Position numbers and translations under genes: made by a program | The notes under the pieces: generated by a model | The model's input: the letters and a program-made list of their open reading frames with translations, nothing else | Database searches by the model: none | Told to the model about the DNA's origin: nothing | Assembly: GCF_040782645.1 (NCBI RefSeq) | Contig: NZ_CP160403.1 | Coordinates: forward strand, 6,855,001 to 6,919,000 | Source of the DNA: Streptomyces sp. HUAS ZL42 | GTDB lineage: Bacteria > Actinomycetota > Actinomycetes > Streptomycetales > Streptomycetaceae | DNA length: 64,000 nucleotides | Reading direction: 5' to 3' | Shown here: positions 51,981-60,330 of the stretch, piece by piece | Layout: every line of letters begins with the position of its first letter | How positions within the stretch are numbered: the first letter of the stretch is position 1

Positions 51981-52057
51981 GGGGTGAGGCCTCCGGGCCG
52001 GAAGGGAAGTTCGAGGATCCGTGCGGGATACGTGCAAGCTGAACCCCGTGCGCCTGG

Positions 52058-52073
52058 GCAACTATTCCGTTGC
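52058..52073. promoter_or_regulatory. operator dyad between the divergent MFS genes
   Basis: GCAACTATTCCGTTGC: 5-bp arms with 6-bp spacer, 78 bp upstream of one start and 133 bp upstream of the other. No regulator gene is adjacent. Confidence 0.5.
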
Positions 52074-52205
52074 TTCGGCATGCTAACGAATTCTTGACCT
52101 TCTCTTGGGACAGTGGCCCGCCCCCTACGCGCGGGGCCTAGTCCGCACGACCGACACGCGGCTGCGGCGAAATGCCGATGCAAGGGGCACCGCCCAGTTG
52201 AGACC

Positions 52206-53636
52206 ATGACGCCCATGCTCGGAGCCGCTGACGCCACCGCCCGCATGTCCCGCCGTACCGCGCCGCCCACCTGGCTGGTGGTGGCGCTCGCCTGTGCGGG
52301 GCAGTTCCTCGTCGTGCTCGACGTGTCCGTCGTCAACGTGGCACTGCCGTCGATGCGGGCCGAGCTCGGGCTGAGCGCGTCCGGCCTGCAGTGGGTGGTG
52401 AACGCGTACGCGATTGCCTTCGCCGGGTTCATGCTGCTCGGCGGGCGGGCCGGTGACCTGTACGGCCGCAAGCGGATGTTCCTGGTGGGGCTCGCCCTGT
52501 TCACGCTGGCCTCGCTGGGCGGCGGGCTGGCCCAGGACGGCTGGCAGCTGCTGCTCGCACGGGCCGTGCAGGGGCTCGGGGCGGCGGTGCTCGCGCCCTC
52601 CACACTCACGATCCTCACCGCCGCCGTCCCGGAAGGCGCCGCACGCGCGCGTGCCATCGCGACCTGGACGGCCGTCGGCGCGGGCGGCGGGGCCGCGGGC
52701 GGCCTGGTCGGCGGGGTGCTGGTGGACCTGCTGTCGTGGCGGTGGGTGCTGCTGATCAACGTGCCGGTCGGGGCCTTCGTGCTCGTCGCCTCCCTGGCCT
52801 GGCTCGCGGAGAGCCGCAACGGCGACGGGCGGCGCCTCGACCTGCCGGGCGCGGTGCTGGTCACGGCCGGCCTCGCCACACTGGCGTACGGCATCTCGCA
52901 GACGGAGGCCCAGGGGTGGACGGCGGGGGCCACCCTGACACCGCTCGCCGCGGGTCTCGTCCTCGTCGGCCTCTTCCTCGCCGTCGAGGCCCGTACGACG
53001 GCTCCGCTGATGCCACTGGGACTGTTCCGCGTGCGCGCGGTGTCGTCGGCGAACGTGGCGATGTTCCTCTGCGGCTTCGCGATGTTCTGCATGTGGTTCT
53101 TCATGACGATGTACGCCCAGAACGTGCTGGGCTACACCCCGCTGGAGGCCGGCCTCGCGCTGATGCCCAGCTCCCTTGCGGTCGTCCTGGGCTCGAAGCT
53201 CGCGCCCCGCTTCATGCCGGTGGCCGGGGCGCGTGGCGTGGCGGTCCTGGGGACGCTGGTCGCGGCGGCCGGATTCGGCTGGCAGTCGAGGATGGGCGCG
53301 GAAGGCGCGTACATCACGTCGATCATGCTGCCGGGGATCCTGATGATGCTGGGCGCGGGCCTGGCGGCGACACCGCTCGCCGCGCTGGCCACGTCGGGGG
53401 CGGCGCCGGGCGAGGCCGGACTGGTGTCCGGACTGGTCAACACCTCGCGCACGATGGGTGGTTCGCTGGGGCTGGCCGTCATGTCGACGATCGCGGCGGC
53501 GCGTACGGCGGGCAGCGGGTCGCCGGAGGCCCTGACGGAGGGGTACGCGCTGGCCTTCCGGGGCGGGACGGGGGTGCTGGTGGTGGGGGCGGTGCTGATG
53601 CTGGTGTGGCTGCCGCGGAGGGTCGCGGTGCGGTGA
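52206..53636 (+). CDS. MFS exporter (DHA2/EmrB-QacA type)
   Basis: This 476-residue drug-efflux-type transporter has VVALACAGQFLVVLDVSVVN (motif D1, helix 1), GGRAGDLYGRKRMFLVGLAL (motif A) and about 14 helices. The sequence VQGLGAAVLAPSTLTILTAA carries motif B/C features. I used ATG 52206; ATG 52245 is possible because neither has a strong ribosome site. The substrate is unknown. It shares its regulatory region with the divergent exporter at 50241. Confidence 0.85.
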   Translation: MTPMLGAADATARMSRRTAPPTWLVVALACAGQFLVVLDVSVVNVALPSMRAELGLSASGLQWVVNAYAIAFAGFMLLGGRAGDLYGRKRMFLVGLALFTLASLGGGLAQDGWQLLLARAVQGLGAAVLAPSTLTILTAAVPEGAARARAIATWTAVGAGGGAAGGLVGGVLVDLLSWRWVLLINVPVGAFVLVASLAWLAESRNGDGRRLDLPGAVLVTAGLATLAYGISQTEAQGWTAGATLTPLAAGLVLVGLFLAVEARTTAPLMPLGLFRVRAVSSANVAMFLCGFAMFCMWFFMTMYAQNVLGYTPLEAGLALMPSSLAVVLGSKLAPRFMPVAGARGVAVLGTLVAAAGFGWQSRMGAEGAYITSIMLPGILMMLGAGLAATPLAALATSGAAPGEAGLVSGLVNTSRTMGGSLGLAVMSTIAAARTAGSGSPEALTEGYALAFRGGTGVLVVGAVLMLVWLPRRVAVR

Positions 53637-53778
53637 CGGGAATCCCGGGGTCCCGGGTGCAGTGCGGAAAATCTTCGCCGAATCCCGGCCCCCCCGGGAG
53701 GCGGCGCGAAAATTGTTCGCGTGGTGAGGCAACGATCCGGGCGGTCCATGGACTCCTTCTGACATCCAGGAGGTGTCC

Positions 53779-54318
53779 ATGGGGGATCGCAAGCAGGCAG
53801 GGGACGGTGAGTTCCAGGCCTTTGTCATCGGCCGCTGGCCGCGGCTGATGCGGACGGCATTTCTCCTCACGGGGGAGCAGCACGCCGCGGAGGACCTGGT
53901 CCAGTCGACGCTCGAACGGGTCTATGTGGCCTGGCGCAGGGTCGGCTCGGCCGACGACCCGGAGGCGTACGTACGGCGCGTGATGGTCAACGCGCACGCG
54001 CGCAAACACCGCAGGAGACTCAGGGAGTTCCTGGCGCCGAAGGACGACACGGGGATCGTCCACGAGATCGCCGACACCGGCGACCGCATCTCCCAGGCCG
54101 ACGACCGCAACGCCCTGCTGAAGGCGCTCGCCCAGCTGCCCGCGCGGCAGCGGGAGGCGGTGGTCCTGCGGTATTGGGAGGACCTGACGGAGACACAGAC
54201 CGCCGAGGCGATGGGCTGCTCGGTGGGCGCGGTGAAGAGCAACGCGGCCAAGGGGATCGCGAAACTCCGCGCCATACCGGGTCTCGCCGGGATGGTCACG
54301 CACGGAGGCCGGAAGTGA
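53779..54318 (+). CDS. SigE-family ECF RNA polymerase sigma factor
   Basis: This 179-residue sigma factor has region 2 (FVIGRWPRLMRTAFLLTGEQ; AAEDLVQSTLERVYVAWRRV; DPEAYVRRVMVNAHARKHRR) and region 4 (LPARQREAVVLRYWEDLTET; QTAEAMGCSVGAVKSNAAKG). It is a Streptomyces SigE-type ECF protein. ATG 53779 has AGGAGGT 4-5 nt upstream, which decided the start. The stop overlaps the GTG of the next gene, a membrane partner that probably regulates it. Confidence 0.9.
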   Translation: MGDRKQAGDGEFQAFVIGRWPRLMRTAFLLTGEQHAAEDLVQSTLERVYVAWRRVGSADDPEAYVRRVMVNAHARKHRRRLREFLAPKDDTGIVHEIADTGDRISQADDRNALLKALAQLPARQREAVVLRYWEDLTETQTAEAMGCSVGAVKSNAAKGIAKLRAIPGLAGMVTHGGRK

Positions 54319-55151
54319 CGAGCGCGGACCGGGAGACGAACCACGACATGACGCACCACGACATCGCCTTCCTGCTGGCGGACGCCGCCGACGAGGTCGA
54401 GATCGGCACGGCCCCCACCCAGGCGCTGATCCGCGGCGGCCGCCGCCGCAAGACCCGCCGCTGGGCGGTGGCCGCGGGCACGGCGCTGGTGGTCGCGGGC
54501 TCAACAGGGGCGCTCGCGATGACGGGAGTGCCGGGCGGCGGGCACGCGGTGGCGCCGATGGCGACCCAGCCGCCGGTGAACAGTAGTAGCCCGCAGGTGT
54601 TCCAGCCGCACGGCAGGGCCATGCTCGCGACCGGTACGGACGGGGACAAGGAGTGGCGCGTCACCATCGACGTGTGGCCGGCGCCGGTCAACGCGGCCGA
54701 CGCCCAGGCCATGATGAACGCGATGGCGGAGTACGGCGAGACGCCCACCGGCGTGACCACGGCCGCCGAACTGGTCGGCAAGAGCGCCTACTTCGTGCAC
54801 CGCGGCACCGGGCAGAACGGCATCGGCTGGGAACATCTGACCCTGCACGCCCTGACCGGCAAGGGCGACACCATGTCGGGCGGGGACATCGAGGCCGTCG
54901 CGGTCCCGCTCGACCCGGCCGCCACCGACGGCCCCGAGCGTCTGGTGATCGGCCATGTGGCAAAGACCGCCCAGGAGGTGACCTGCACCTGGAAGGACGG
55001 CACGAAGACGGTGGTCCGCCGGGCACCGGCCGACGGAGACATCAACAGCGACGAGATGGCGATCCGGATACCCGACGGATCCCCGTACGGCTGGTTCGTC
55101 TGCCTGGCGCCGAAGGGGACGGCGTACAAGTCGGTGGAGGTGACGAAGTAG
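54315..55151 (+). CDS. membrane-anchored extracytoplasmic partner of the sigma factor
   Basis: This 278-residue protein has a cytoplasmic N-terminal region of about 58 residues, one transmembrane helix (WAVAAGTALVVAGSTGALAM) and an extracellular domain (EWRVTIDVWPAPVNAADAQA; HLTLHALTGKGDTMSGGDIE; VTCTWKDGTKTVVRRAPADG). There is no ZAS motif, so it is not a standard zinc anti-sigma. The GTGA overlap with the sigma gene still suggests an anti-sigma or sensor role (inferred). Confidence 0.75.
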   Translation: MTSADRETNHDMTHHDIAFLLADAADEVEIGTAPTQALIRGGRRRKTRRWAVAAGTALVVAGSTGALAMTGVPGGGHAVAPMATQPPVNSSSPQVFQPHGRAMLATGTDGDKEWRVTIDVWPAPVNAADAQAMMNAMAEYGETPTGVTTAAELVGKSAYFVHRGTGQNGIGWEHLTLHALTGKGDTMSGGDIEAVAVPLDPAATDGPERLVIGHVAKTAQEVTCTWKDGTKTVVRRAPADGDINSDEMAIRIPDGSPYGWFVCLAPKGTAYKSVEVTK

Positions 55152-55334
55152 GACGAGGGAGGCGGAAGAGCGGACGGGCGTCGAGAGAGCCCCCGGCGGG
55201 GCGGCGGAGCACGCGGCCGTGGCGGAGCTGGGGCGGGGTGCCGCGAGTGGTCATCGGCCTCGGTGTCAGGTCCTTTCTGGTCCCGCCAGGTCCCGCAAAC
55301 CAAGGCGGGACGCATCGGCAACGTCAGCCGGCCG

Positions 55335-55967
55335 TCAGAGCCAGCCCTGCCGCCGTGCCTCCCGCATCGCCTCCATCCGGTTGCGGGTGGCCGTCTTGCC
55401 GATCGCGGAGGAGAGGTAGTTGCGGACCGTGGACTCGGACAGGTGCAGCTTGGCGGCGATGTCGGCGACCGTCGCGCCGTCGGTCGAGGCATTGAGGACG
55501 TCGCACTCGCGGGCCGTCAGCGGGTTCGGGCCGGCGCTCAGCGCGGCCGCGGCCAGCGCCGGATCGACCACCGTCTCGCCGGTGAGTACGCGCCGGATCG
55601 CGGCGGCCAGCTCCTCCACCGGACCGTCCTTGACGAGGAACCCCGCCGCGCCCGCCTCCATGGCCCGGCGCAGGTAGCCGGGCCGGCCGAAGGTGGTGAG
55701 GATCAGCACCCGGCAGTCCGGGACCTGTTCGCGCAACTCGGCCGCCGCGTCCAGCCCGCTCATGCCCGGCAGTTCGATGTCCAGCAGGGCCACGTCCGGC
55801 CGGTGGTTCAGTGCGGCGTCCACGATCGCGTCGCCCGCAGAGACCTGGGCGACGACCTCCAAGTCCTCCTCCATGCCGAGCAGTAAGGCCAGGGCACCCC
55901 GCATCATCCCCTGGTCCTCGGCGAGCAGGACCCTCACGCACTTCGCCTGCCGGTGATCCCGCGGCAT
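55335..55967 (-). CDS. NarL/FixJ-type response regulator
   Basis: This 210-residue protein has a receiver domain (VRVLLAEDQGMMRGALALLL; phospho-acceptor D in DVALLDIELPGMSGLDAAAE; K in FLVKDG). A LuxR HTH follows (LTARECDVLNASTDGATVAD; IAAKLHLSESTVRNYLSSAI). ATG 55967 gives an extra ten residues; a GTG at 55937 would start at the receiver. It matches the histidine kinase at 56691, which is on the same strand upstream but now separated by about 720 bp and the AbfB fragment. Confidence 0.88.
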   Translation of the reverse strand: MPRDHRQAKCVRVLLAEDQGMMRGALALLLGMEEDLEVVAQVSAGDAIVDAALNHRPDVALLDIELPGMSGLDAAAELREQVPDCRVLILTTFGRPGYLRRAMEAGAAGFLVKDGPVEELAAAIRRVLTGETVVDPALAAAALSAGPNPLTARECDVLNASTDGATVADIAAKLHLSESTVRNYLSSAIGKTATRNRMEAMREARRQGWL

Positions 55968-56039
55968 CTCGTCCACGGCCCAAGCGTAAGGCGCGGCAGG
56001 CGCGCTGAGCCAATGCGTTCTCCGGCCCATCAGTAATCA

Positions 56040-56071
56040 AAGACTCGCTATTGTTCCGTTCCGCGAGTCTT
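56040..56071. terminator. hairpin upstream of the response regulator
   Basis: AAGACTCGC, 14-nt AT-rich loop, GCGAGTCTT. It stands between the response regulator and the AbfB fragment and may end transcription coming from either side. Confidence 0.5.
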
Positions 56072-56155
56072 GACGGCCCCCGACCGCAGGCAAACAATCG
56101 CCTCTGCATTGGGAGTTCGCCTTTGCAATTTCTGTACCATTCCCGTCTTCTGTAA

Positions 56156-56713
56156 TTGTTCGACACTTCGATCGGCCAAATAAGTTCGGGATTTCGGTCG
56201 AACGATGTCCGGTATACCGGACGACATCCCCCCGCACTGCCCTACCACCCGGGTTCGGAGATCTCCCTGCGCGCGACGACCTCGTGCTGCACGACCGACT
56301 ACATCCGCCACCAGAACAACGCGGCGGTGATCTCCCCGGTGACGTCGAGCAGTTCGAGCCTCGACAAGAACGACGCCACCTGGATCGTCCGCCGGGGCCT
56401 GGCGAGCAGCTCCTGCGTCTCCTTCGAGTCGCGCAACTACCCCGGTGACTTCCTGCGGCACTACAACTACCAGCTCTACCGCCAACCCATGGACGGCACC
56501 GCGCAGTTCAGAGCCGACGCCACCTTCTGTCCGACGACCGGCAAGAGCGGCACGGGCACCTCGTTCGCGTCGTACAACTACCCGAGCAGATTCATCCGGC
56601 ACTACGACTACAACGTCTACATAGCGAGCAACGGCGGCTCGAACGCCTTCGACAGCACCACGTCCTGGGCGAACGACGTCAGCTGGGTGGTCAGTCAGCC
56701 CTGGGCGCCGTAG
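56156..56713 (+). CDS. AbfB (arabinofuranosidase-type, CBM42) domain fragment
   Basis: This open frame encodes an almost complete AbfB-type carbohydrate-binding beta-trefoil: CVSFESRNYPGDFLRHYNYQ, TGTSFASYNYPSRFIRHYDY and DVSWVVSQPWAP, with the F-x-R-H-Y repeats. There is no signal peptide and no catalytic domain. The only upstream start is a TTG at 56156 with no ribosome site, and the first 30 residues are not family-like. This suggests the 5' part of a secreted enzyme gene was lost. It is convergent with, and overlaps by 23 nt, the histidine kinase gene. Confidence 0.6.
   Translation: MFDTSIGQISSGFRSNDVRYTGRHPPALPYHPGSEISLRATTSCCTTDYIRHQNNAAVISPVTSSSSSLDKNDATWIVRRGLASSSCVSFESRNYPGDFLRHYNYQLYRQPMDGTAQFRADATFCPTTGKSGTGTSFASYNYPSRFIRHYDYNVYIASNGGSNAFDSTTSWANDVSWVVSQPWAP
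56208..56221. promoter_or_regulatory. perfect palindrome TCCGGTATACCGGA
   Basis: A 14-bp perfect palindrome, flanked by GATG and CGACATC. It lies in the region before the AbfB-type domain. Possibly a regulator site left over from the lost gene. Confidence 0.45.
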
Positions 56714-57989
56714 ACAGGGACAACTCCGCCTGCTCCGTGGGGAGGTCGCCTTGTTCCACGGGGAGAGCGCCGTCCACGGGAAGCTCGGCGGTGACCGTGA
56801 AACCGCCTCGTGGCGACGGGCCCGCCCGCAGGGACCCGCCCGCCGCCGCGAGGCGTTCGGTCAGGCCCTTCAGACCGGTCCCGCCGATGCCCTCGGCGGG
56901 ACCGGTCACCGATGTGCCGGTGCCGTTGTCGGTGACCCTCAGACGTACGCGGTCCGCGGTGCCGTCGACCGTGATCTCGCAGCGGGTCGCACCGCTGTGG
57001 CGCACGGCGTTGGTGACCGCCTCACGCACGACCCAGCCCAGCAGGGCCTCGTTCTGCGGGGCGAGGGGCGGGCCGGACTGGCGGACCACGGGATCGATGC
57101 CCGCCGCGGACAGCGCCGAGCGAGCCCCCTCCAGTTCCGTGCCGAGGCTGCCCTCGCGGTAGCCGGTCACCGCCTCGCGGATCTCCGTCAGGGCCTGGCG
57201 GCCCACGGACTCGATGTCCGCGACCTGCGTCAGCGCCGCCGCCATGTCCCGGGGAGCGAGGCGCCGTGCCGCCTCCGACTTCACCACGATCACCGACATG
57301 GTGTGGCCGAGCAGGTCGTGCAGATCGCGGGAGAAGCGCATGCGCTCCTTCTCGACGGCACGGTGGGCCAGTTCCTCGCGGGCGGCCTGCAGTTCGCGGA
57401 CCGCCTCGGACAGGCTGAGGATCGCTGCCGTGACCATCGTCGACAGGAACGTGCCGTACGCGATGTTGATCCCGTTCCAGCCGTCGTGCACGGCGGAGAC
57501 GAGGCCCGCCAGCGCGGAGAGTCCCAGGCCGATCCTGCCGAGCCACCGCCCGCGCACGACGGCGCCCGTCGCCAGGCCGAGCAGGGGGAAGAAGAGCAGC
57601 CAGTTGTCGCCGTACCCGATGGCCAGACCGCAGGTCAGCAGCCCCATGAGGACGAGCGCCACCCGCGTGGACGTCGCCTGGCGCTTCTCCTTGTCGAAGG
57701 CGCGGAACGCCACATAGATGTAGAGGGAGTTGAAGGTGAGCAGGCCCAGGCCGCCGATCACCGGGTTCGGCGCCTTGCCCTGGAAGATGTTGGAGAACGC
57801 GCCCAGCCCCATCAGCAGCCAGGGCAGCAGGGCGAACCCGGTGGGCGGCGCGCCGGGGTGCTCCGGCACCTTTTCGCAGGCGCGGGCCGCCTTCGACTCC
57901 GCCCTGCAGCGGGCGTTGTCCTCCTTCCACGCCACACGCGCACGCCGCCACGCGTCCAGACGGCACGAGACCTTGCGCAACCAGGACAT
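56691..57989 (-). CDS. membrane sensor histidine kinase (NarX/DesK-like)
   Basis: This 432-residue protein has five or six hydrophobic helices (about 50-190). The dimerisation/phospho-acceptor helix is FSRDLHDLLGHTMSVIVVKS, with H in the DLHD motif. The HATPase domain follows (AVTNAVRHSGATRCEITVDG; RLRVTDNGTGTSV; GGTGLKGLTERLAAAGGSLR). The C-terminal tail is Glu/Gln-rich. ATG 57989 with GGGGGAAGAG. It should phosphorylate the response regulator at 55335-55967; the two genes have been pulled apart by the AbfB insertion. Confidence 0.88.
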   Translation of the reverse strand: MSWLRKVSCRLDAWRRARVAWKEDNARCRAESKAARACEKVPEHPGAPPTGFALLPWLLMGLGAFSNIFQGKAPNPVIGGLGLLTFNSLYIYVAFRAFDKEKRQATSTRVALVLMGLLTCGLAIGYGDNWLLFFPLLGLATGAVVRGRWLGRIGLGLSALAGLVSAVHDGWNGINIAYGTFLSTMVTAAILSLSEAVRELQAAREELAHRAVEKERMRFSRDLHDLLGHTMSVIVVKSEAARRLAPRDMAAALTQVADIESVGRQALTEIREAVTGYREGSLGTELEGARSALSAAGIDPVVRQSGPPLAPQNEALLGWVVREAVTNAVRHSGATRCEITVDGTADRVRLRVTDNGTGTSVTGPAEGIGGTGLKGLTERLAAAGGSLRAGPSPRGGFTVTAELPVDGALPVEQGDLPTEQAELSLSTAPRAD

Positions 57990-58305
57990 GTCTCTTCCCC
58001 CGATCGGATGTTCCCCGGTCCTGGCACCGAGGCTACGGATCAGCCGCCGCGCCCGGCAGGGGCCGCCCGTACGGACTCCGGCAGTACAAATGTCACGGTC
58101 CACTGGGCTGACCCAACTGGTCTGACACACCGTCAGGAGCCTTCACAACTTAGGAGCGCTGGGCTATACAGGGGGCGCCGGACTGGAACGCGTTCTAGAT
58201 CGGCTCGTGGAGACCTCGGTGCGCCCGACGGTGCGGACGGCCGTACCGGGGTTCTCCTCCTCCGTGACCAGAGCCCGGCCAGAGACCGCCGAGATCAGGA
58301 GCCCC
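57990..58305. other. divergent intergenic region of histidine kinase and MaoC operon
   Basis: Contains the KstR-type operator at 58184-58197 about 109 bp before the MaoC start. An AT-richer stretch (58138-58170, ACAACTTAGGAG) may hold the promoter. No gene is visible. Confidence 0.5.
58184..58197. promoter_or_regulatory. KstR-type operator upstream of the MaoC/ADH/SDR operon
   Basis: TGGAACGCGTTCTA matches TnnAACnnGTTnnA at every fixed base and has GGAACGCGTTC as its symmetric core. It lies 109 bp upstream of the first gene. Together with the KstR-like regulator at 41842 it suggests direct repression of this operon. Confidence 0.75.
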
Positions 58306-59163
58306 ATGCCCATCGACGCAGCCAAGGCGCTCGCCGCCGAACCCCGCTCCGGCGAGCTCTCCTGGGACCAGAAGGACGTACAGCTCTACCACCTCGGCAT
58401 CGGCGCCGGCGTCCCCGCCACCGACCCCGACGAGCTGCGCTACACCCTGGAGTCCCGGCTGCACGTCCTGCCCAGCTTCGCCACCGTCGCGGGCGCGGGG
58501 AGGCCCGGCGTGATCAGCGGACTGTCCATGCCCGGTGTCGAGGTGGACCTCGCCCGCGTCCTGCACGGCGGCCAGGAACTGACCGTCCACCGCCCCATCC
58601 CGGTCGAGGGCACCGCGACCGCCACCGGCCGGATCGCCGCCGTGTACGACAAGGGCAAGGCGGCCGTCCTCGTGATGCGCACCGAAGTCGCCGACGCCGA
58701 CGGCCCGTTGTGGACCAGCGACGCGCAGATCTTCGTACGGGGCGAGGGGGGATGGGGAGGCGACCGGGGGCCGTCCGGCCGCCTCGACCCCCCGGACGGC
58801 GAACCCGACCGGATCGTCGAGCGGCCCGTCCGCGAGGACCAGGCCCTGCTCTACCGCCTCTCCGGCGACCTCAACCCGCTGCACGCCGACCCCGAGTTCG
58901 CCAAGCTCGCCGGCTTCGAGCGGCCCATCCTGCACGGCCTGTGCACGTACGGCATGACGCTGAAGGCGGTCGTCGACACGCTGCTCGGCGGCGACGTGAC
59001 CAGGGTCCGCTCCTACGCCACCCGCTTCGCCGGGGTCGTCTACCCGGGCGAGACCCTGCGCATCCGCATGTGGCGGCAGCAGGACGCCGTCCGGGTGGCC
59101 GTGAGTGCCGTCGAGCGGGAGGACGCGCCCGTCCTTGCCGACACCATCGTCCAGCACACATGA
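58306..59163 (+). CDS. MaoC-family (R)-specific enoyl-CoA hydratase (hydratase-2, double hot-dog)
   Basis: This 285-residue enzyme hydrates trans-2-enoyl-CoA. The N-terminal hot-dog half has VQLYHLGIGAGVPATDPDEL and LHVLPSFATVAG. The catalytic hydratase-2 motif is YRLSGDLNPLHADPEFAKLA followed by GFERPILHGLCTYG. Relatives act on sterol side-chain and branched enoyl-CoAs. AGGAG precedes ATG 58306. A KstR-type operator lies 109 bp upstream. It is the first gene of a three-gene lipid-oxidation operon. Confidence 0.9.
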   Translation: MPIDAAKALAAEPRSGELSWDQKDVQLYHLGIGAGVPATDPDELRYTLESRLHVLPSFATVAGAGRPGVISGLSMPGVEVDLARVLHGGQELTVHRPIPVEGTATATGRIAAVYDKGKAAVLVMRTEVADADGPLWTSDAQIFVRGEGGWGGDRGPSGRLDPPDGEPDRIVERPVREDQALLYRLSGDLNPLHADPEFAKLAGFERPILHGLCTYGMTLKAVVDTLLGGDVTRVRSYATRFAGVVYPGETLRIRMWRQQDAVRVAVSAVEREDAPVLADTIVQHT

Positions 59164-59224
59164 ATCAGACATCTGAATCAGCACATCTGAATCAGCACAT
59201 CTGAGTCAGTCCTCCTGAGTCAGT
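59158..59224 (+). repeat. 14-bp tandem repeat (ACATCTGAATCAGC) across the hydratase stop
   Basis: Units: ACATGAATCAG, ACATCTGAATCAGC twice (59169 and 59183), ACATCTGAGTCAGT, CCTCCTGAGTCAGT. The first unit contains the hydratase TGA. The repeat fills the gap to the alcohol dehydrogenase and differs in length from typical spacers. Confidence 0.8.
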
Positions 59225-59244
59225 ACTCCGAGGGGAGCCGCACC

Positions 59245-60321
59245 ATGCGCGCAGCCGTACTGCACGAGATCGGCCAGGAAAAGCTCGAGGTCCTCGACGA
59301 CGTCGAGGCCGTCGGCTTCGGCCCCGGCAAGGTGAGGATCCGGGTGCGCGCCACGGGGCTGTGCCACTCGGACCTGTCGGCGATGAACGGGGTGCTGCCG
59401 CAGCCGGGGCCGTTCGTGCCCGGGCACGAGGGCGCGGGCGAGATCCTCGAAGTCGGCGAAGGCGTGACCAACGTGAAGGCCGGGGACCGGGTCGTCGTCT
59501 GCTGGCTGCCCGCCTGCGGCGTCTGTCCCGCCTGCAAGCGCGGGCAGACCGAACTGTGCCTCGCCGGGTTCATGAACGCGGGCATCCCCAACTTCAAGCG
59601 GCCCGGCGGCGATGTGTTCGGCTTCGCCGGTACGGGCACCTTCACCGAGGAGGTCGTCGTCGCCGCCGGGTGCGCGGTGCCGATCCCCGACGACGTGCCC
59701 TTCGACATCGCCGCCCTCATCGGCTGCGGGGTGACCACGGGCCTGGGCGCCGCGCTCAACACCGCCGACGTGGAGGCCGGTTCGTCCGTCGCCGTCATCG
59801 GGTGCGGCGGGGTCGGCATCTCCGCGATCCAGGGGGCCCGGCTCAAGGGCGTGGCCGAGATCGTCGCCGTCGACCCGGTCGCCTCGCGCCGCGAGGCCGC
59901 GCTCAAGTTCGGCGCCACCAAGGCGGTTTCGCCGGACGAGCTGGCAGACGCCAAACAGTCCGTCACCGGCGGCGAGGGCTTCGACTACGTCTTCGAGGTC
60001 GTCGGCAAGTCGGCCACCGCCCGCGCGGCGTACGAGGCGACCCGGCGCGGCGGCACGCTCGTCGTGGTCGGCGCGGGCGCCATGGACGACTTCCTGCAGC
60101 TCAACATGTTCGAGCTGTTCTTCGACGAGAAGCGGATCCTGCCCTCGATGTACGGCGGCGGGGACGTCCTGCGCTCCTACGAGCGCACCATCGCCCTGTG
60201 GCGGGCCGGCCGCGTCGACCTGGAGGGCCTCATCACCCACCGGGTGCCGCTCTCCGAGATCAACGAGGCCCTCGACCAGATGCGTACGGGTGCGGCGCTG
60301 CGTACCTGCATCGAGATCTGA
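59245..60321 (+). CDS. zinc-dependent alcohol dehydrogenase (class III-like MDR)
   Basis: This 358-residue enzyme has catalytic zinc ligands C39 (GLCHSD), H and E in VPGHEGAGEI, and C in IGCGVTTG. The structural zinc cysteines are in CWLPACGVCPACKRGQTELC. The Rossmann motif is SVAVIGCGGVGISAIQGARL. It oxidises an alcohol with NAD(P). Length is normal for the family. GAGGGGAGCCGCACC precedes ATG 59245. It is in the operon with hydratase and SDR. Confidence 0.92.
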   Translation: MRAAVLHEIGQEKLEVLDDVEAVGFGPGKVRIRVRATGLCHSDLSAMNGVLPQPGPFVPGHEGAGEILEVGEGVTNVKAGDRVVVCWLPACGVCPACKRGQTELCLAGFMNAGIPNFKRPGGDVFGFAGTGTFTEEVVVAAGCAVPIPDDVPFDIAALIGCGVTTGLGAALNTADVEAGSSVAVIGCGGVGISAIQGARLKGVAEIVAVDPVASRREAALKFGATKAVSPDELADAKQSVTGGEGFDYVFEVVGKSATARAAYEATRRGGTLVVVGAGAMDDFLQLNMFELFFDEKRILPSMYGGGDVLRSYERTIALWRAGRVDLEGLITHRVPLSEINEALDQMRTGAALRTCIEI

Positions 60322-60330
60322 GGGGCCTGT

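Noticed and set aside
49581..52097. 838-codon open frame antisense to the methyltransferase and MFS genes
   Set aside because: It spans two unrelated genes and an intergenic region, has biased composition and no domains.
54315..55151. Zinc anti-sigma factor (ZAS)
   Set aside because: No HxxxCxxC motif in the N-terminal region. Only coupling to the sigma gene and single-helix topology support a regulatory role.
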